The notes beneath the pieces were generated by a model. It ran no database searches. It saw only the letters and a program-made list of their open reading frames with translations, and was not told the DNA's origin. From an uncultured Fidelibacterota bacterium (lineage in GTDB: Bacteria; Fidelibacterota; Marinisomatia; Marinisomatales; UBA1611): 7,029 nucleotides of DNA. A program made the translations under genes and the position numbers. The stretch is from assembly GCA_937893835.1 (NCBI GenBank), contig CALCSS010000016.1:1-7029 (forward strand), given 5' to 3'. Positions 4,308 through 7,029 of this stretch are shown here, piece by piece. Position 1 is the first letter of the stretch. Each line of letters begins with the position of its first letter.

Positions 4308-7029
4308 ATGAGAAAGTATGATATCATAATATGTTTTTTATTGTCTACGATCTTATTCTCACAAGTACCTCGATCCAGATGTGGAACTCCGGATCCCACA
4401 AAGGAAGAGATCGTGATCGTCAATGAAGGTATACAGGCCTCATTGAACAATGGCCAACGTACGCCAGATGATGAACCGGTCAATGTGCTTGTTGCTTGGC
4501 ATGTCATACATTCCTCACAGGGCCAGGGAAATATTCCAGATTGGCAGATTGAAGATGCAGTTGCCACATTAAACGAAGACTATAATGATGTCTTCAACTA
4601 CTATTTTACACTTGATACCATAACTAGGCATGGGAATGATGACTGGTATGTCTTTGAGGCTGATGAGTGTGCAAGCCAAGGTTCAGATGAACAGGAGATG
4701 AGATCTCAGACCGTTACAGACCCAGTGCATTATTATAATATCTGGTCTGTAGTTACAATAGCAGAAGATGGTTGGATAACTCTTGGGTGGAATTATTTCC
4801 CATTTAATTCATCAGAGTCCAGTTACTGGCAAGGAACAACGATAAACTACACTGCTATTTTAAGTGGTACGCTTGGGCATGAGGCAGGACATTATTTCGG
4901 TTTGTTCCATACGTTCCAGGGTAACTGTACAGTTACCAATGACCAGGTTGATGATACGCCTGCAATGCACTATGATGGAATCTACAATTGCGATGATAAT
5001 CAGGATACGTGCCCTGATCTTGAGGGGTATGATCCAGTGACAAATATCATGAATTATTCTGACTGTCGCTCTCATTTTACACCGGGTCAGGCCGAGAGAG
5101 GTTACTCTGTCACAGAAACTTATCACCCTGGTCTATTGGAGAATGAGTTCCATTATCCAAATCTTGATTTCACTTCACTTGGAATCCTACAAGACACAGA
5201 TGAGGACGGAGTATTAAATCCGGGTGAAACCTCCAATGTCCGGATCAATGTGACCAACTATTGGGGGGCTGATGCTGATAGCCTTCTGTTGACACTATCC
5301 ACCGCTGATGAGAGATTGATCATTTTAGATAGTACCGTTCAGTTTGATGAGCCTTTAGCACCAGGAGAGATCTCTTTTGGTCCATTATCAGACATGTTTC
5401 AGATCTATGCGCAAGATGCCATCATAATGGGTACAGTAGATTGTAATCTCAATATGAAAACGGCGGGTGATGATTATCCCTATGAGATCGATGTCCCCAT
5501 TGAGATCTCCATCAGTCTGGACCAGAGCGGATTTCCCATCGATGGGATGTCCATCAAGTCCTCGCCGATCATAGCGGACCTTGACGGCAACAATACGAAT
5601 GATATCTTCTTTGGGAGTGACAATGGACGGGTATATGGTTATATGATAGCGGGCTATCCCATGTATGGTTTCCCATTCAATACCAATGGAGATGTTCGTT
5701 CCAGTCCAGCGGTGGCTGATCTGGACAACAATGGTAGCGAAGAGATCATATTCGGTTCCAATGATGGTAGTCTATATATTTTGAATGCCTATGGCATTCA
5801 GCTGGCGGCCTATGGGCAATCTGGCAGTATAAATGGATCCCCTGCCGTGGTAGACCTTGACCAGGATGGTGACTATGAGGTGGTGTTCACATCCTACAAT
5901 GGTACCAACTCCATCGGCGAGGTCCATGCCATTCACCATGATGGATTTAGCGTATATGGTTTTCCGGTCGATCTCGATGAGAAGATGATGGCCGGAGCCG
6001 CAGCCGGTGACCTTGAGGGTGATGGTTATCCAGAGATCGTTGTCTGTACCTGGGATGACAATATCTACGCGATCGGCCACGATGGATATGTGAAGTCTGG
6101 TTTTCCATTTGAATCAACCCAACGTTTTAATGCTCCAGCAACCTTGGTCGACCTGGATGGTGATGGCGACCTAGAGATCGTAGCTGGTAATGATAGCGGG
6201 CTATTGCATGTGCTCCACCATGATGGTACTGAGATGGCGTCCTATGATGTCGGTGATGACATCAGAGGTGGTATCTCAGTTGCTGATCTTAACGATGACG
6301 GGAGCCAAGAGCTCTTGTTTACAGGATATGATGATATGATCCATGTATGGAACCCGATCGATGGTGCGGAACTGGAAGGATGGCCAGTGGACATGGAGTA
6401 TAATTCTTTGACAGAGCCTGTGACCGCGGACCTTGACAATGATGGTGATCTGGAGGTGGTAACGGCCATGAAGTCTGGGACGGCCTATGTCTTTCATCAT
6501 GATGCCTCCCTGTTCGATCATTTTCCAACAAGCCTTGGTGGTAACATCGAGTCTTCGCCTGCCATCGGAGACGTGGACGGTGATGGTGACTTTGAGATTG
6601 CCTTTGGCACTACGAACGGTCTAAGGGTCATTGACATCAAGACAGAAAAGGGCGACAGGCTGTCATGGAGATTGCATCGCGGTAACCTAGAGCGTACAGG
6701 TTCATTGGGCATGACATTGGTCAGCAATGATGCTGATGACGAACTAACTCCTGTTGAATTCCGTGTCAGCTCAAACTATCCCAATCCATTCAATCCCTCG
6801 ACCAAGATCGACATTGAGACCGTTGAGGCCAATGACCTTGTTGTCAGTGTGTTTGACGCGACAGGTCGACTGGTGAATGACCTGGTCAATGAGTATCTTG
6901 ATGCAGGAAGATATTCTGTGAGGTGGAATGGCATGGATGCATCTGGACATGGCATGTCGACCGGGGTCTATTTCATTCAGGTCAGGTCTGGTGCAGAGAT
7001 AAATACCCAAAAAATGATCTTAATAAAAT
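4308..7029 (+). CDS. Second secreted M43 zinc metalloprotease, 3' end cut at the window edge; tail identical to the preceding gene
   Basis: The frame is open from ATG 4308 to the window end with no stop (907 codons plus one base). If it ends like its neighbour, the stop codon would finish two bases beyond the window. A signal peptide is clear (MRKYDIIICFLLSTILFSQ). RCGTP follows with Cys25, a candidate cysteine switch. The catalytic domain (about 57-275) has VNVLVAWHVIH, the zinc motif HEAGHYFGLFH (His191, Glu192, His195, His201), a QVDDTP segment and the Met-turn NIMNY (Met248). An Ig-like domain (about 285-403) contains DTDEDG. The eight FG-GAP/VCBS propeller repeats begin near residue 418, and the T9SS sorting domain lies at about 823-907. 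Residues 393-907 are identical to 382-896 of the preceding protein, down to the DNA. The catalytic half is only about one third to two fifths identical to its neighbour by eye and contains different inserts, so cleavage specificity probably differs. Confidence 0.92.
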   Translation, partial: MRKYDIIICFLLSTILFSQVPRSRCGTPDPTKEEIVIVNEGIQASLNNGQRTPDDEPVNVLVAWHVIHSSQGQGNIPDWQIEDAVATLNEDYNDVFNYYFTLDTITRHGNDDWYVFEADECASQGSDEQEMRSQTVTDPVHYYNIWSVVTIAEDGWITLGWNYFPFNSSESSYWQGTTINYTAILSGTLGHEAGHYFGLFHTFQGNCTVTNDQVDDTPAMHYDGIYNCDDNQDTCPDLEGYDPVTNIMNYSDCRSHFTPGQAERGYSVTETYHPGLLENEFHYPNLDFTSLGILQDTDEDGVLNPGETSNVRINVTNYWGADADSLLLTLSTADERLIILDSTVQFDEPLAPGEISFGPLSDMFQIYAQDAIIMGTVDCNLNMKTAGDDYPYEIDVPIEISISLDQSGFPIDGMSIKSSPIIADLDGNNTNDIFFGSDNGRVYGYMIAGYPMYGFPFNTNGDVRSSPAVADLDNNGSEEIIFGSNDGSLYILNAYGIQLAAYGQSGSINGSPAVVDLDQDGDYEVVFTSYNGTNSIGEVHAIHHDGFSVYGFPVDLDEKMMAGAAAGDLEGDGYPEIVVCTWDDNIYAIGHDGYVKSGFPFESTQRFNAPATLVDLDGDGDLEIVAGNDSGLLHVLHHDGTEMASYDVGDDIRGGISVADLNDDGSQELLFTGYDDMIHVWNPIDGAELEGWPVDMEYNSLTEPVTADLDNDGDLEVVTAMKSGTAYVFHHDASLFDHFPTSLGGNIESSPAIGDVDGDGDFEIAFGTTNGLRVIDIKTEKGDRLSWRLHRGNLERTGSLGMTLVSNDADDELTPVEFRVSSNYPNPFNPSTKIDIETVEANDLVVSVFDATGRLVNDLVNEYLDAGRYSVRWNGMDASGHGMSTGVYFIQVRSGAEINTQKMILIK
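4920..4937. repeat. Perfect 18-base palindrome inside the second protease gene
   Basis: GGTAACTGTACAGTTACC equals its own reverse complement over all 18 bases. It lies in the catalytic domain coding sequence just after the zinc motif (codons for GNCTVT). The aligned place in the first protease gene has no such dyad. It could be a protein-binding dyad or an RNA hairpin, or may have no function. Confidence 0.5.
5484..7029 (+). repeat. Direct repeat copy 2: identical tail of the second protease gene
   Basis: This is the second copy of the 2750-4295 segment, with no mismatch seen, including synonymous positions. It encodes residues 393-907 of the second protease. The copy runs to the last base of the window, so it may extend further. 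Perfect identity across 515 codons next to strongly diverged catalytic halves means this stretch was homogenised or copied recently, unless the assembler collapsed two near-identical copies. Confidence 0.95.

Noticed and set aside
5460..5500. Frameshift or pseudogene at the head/tail junction of the second protease
   Set aside because: The frame reads through from 4308 to 7029 without a stop; no complete open frame is seen only because the stop codon lies just outside the window.

Overview
The window suggests a bacterium of the FCB group (Bacteroidetes/Ignavibacteria/Marinimicrobia-like), probably marine and uncultured. All three reading frames are on the + strand and encode secreted, Asp/Gly-rich, acidic proteins. 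All three proteins end in a C-terminal sorting domain of the type IX secretion system (T9SS, 'Por secretion system' type) carrying the NYPNPFNP motif, which is especially common in Ignavibacteria, Marinimicrobia and related lineages. Neither visible start codon has a clear Shine-Dalgarno sequence, as is usual in this group. The lineage is inferred from protein style only; no rRNA or housekeeping gene is present.

Layout. Bases 1-1584 are the 3' part of a large T9SS cargo gene whose start lies before the window. It holds two beta-sandwich-like modules that look related, a fibronectin type III-like domain between them, and the sorting domain. After 22 bases comes a complete gene (1607-4297). It encodes an M43 (pappalysin/cytophagalysin-like) zinc metalloprotease with a signal peptide, a possible cysteine switch, a catalytic domain, an Ig-like domain, eight FG-GAP/VCBS propeller repeats and a sorting domain. 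After 10 more bases a second M43 protease gene starts at 4308 and runs off the right edge. Its last sense codon is inside the window, and only the first base of its stop codon is present.

The most striking feature is that the two protease genes are mosaics. Their first ~380-390 codons (signal peptide, catalytic domain, most of the Ig-like domain) are clearly homologous but strongly diverged. From base 2750 and base 5484 onward they are identical at every nucleotide I compared, for 1546 bases, until the window ends. Two different proteolytic heads are therefore attached to one identical propeller-plus-sorting-domain tail. This points to recent gene conversion or a recombinational head/tail exchange, or else to an assembly collapse of two near-identical copies. 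The shared tail is also visibly richer in G+C than the head of the first protease in short hand counts.

The three genes are probably co-transcribed, given same-strand spacing of 22 and 10 bases. Together they look like a set of exported proteins for degrading extracellular protein, or for processing cell-surface proteins. I see no RNA genes, CRISPR arrays, transposases or convincing terminators. Only 32 bases of the window are non-coding.
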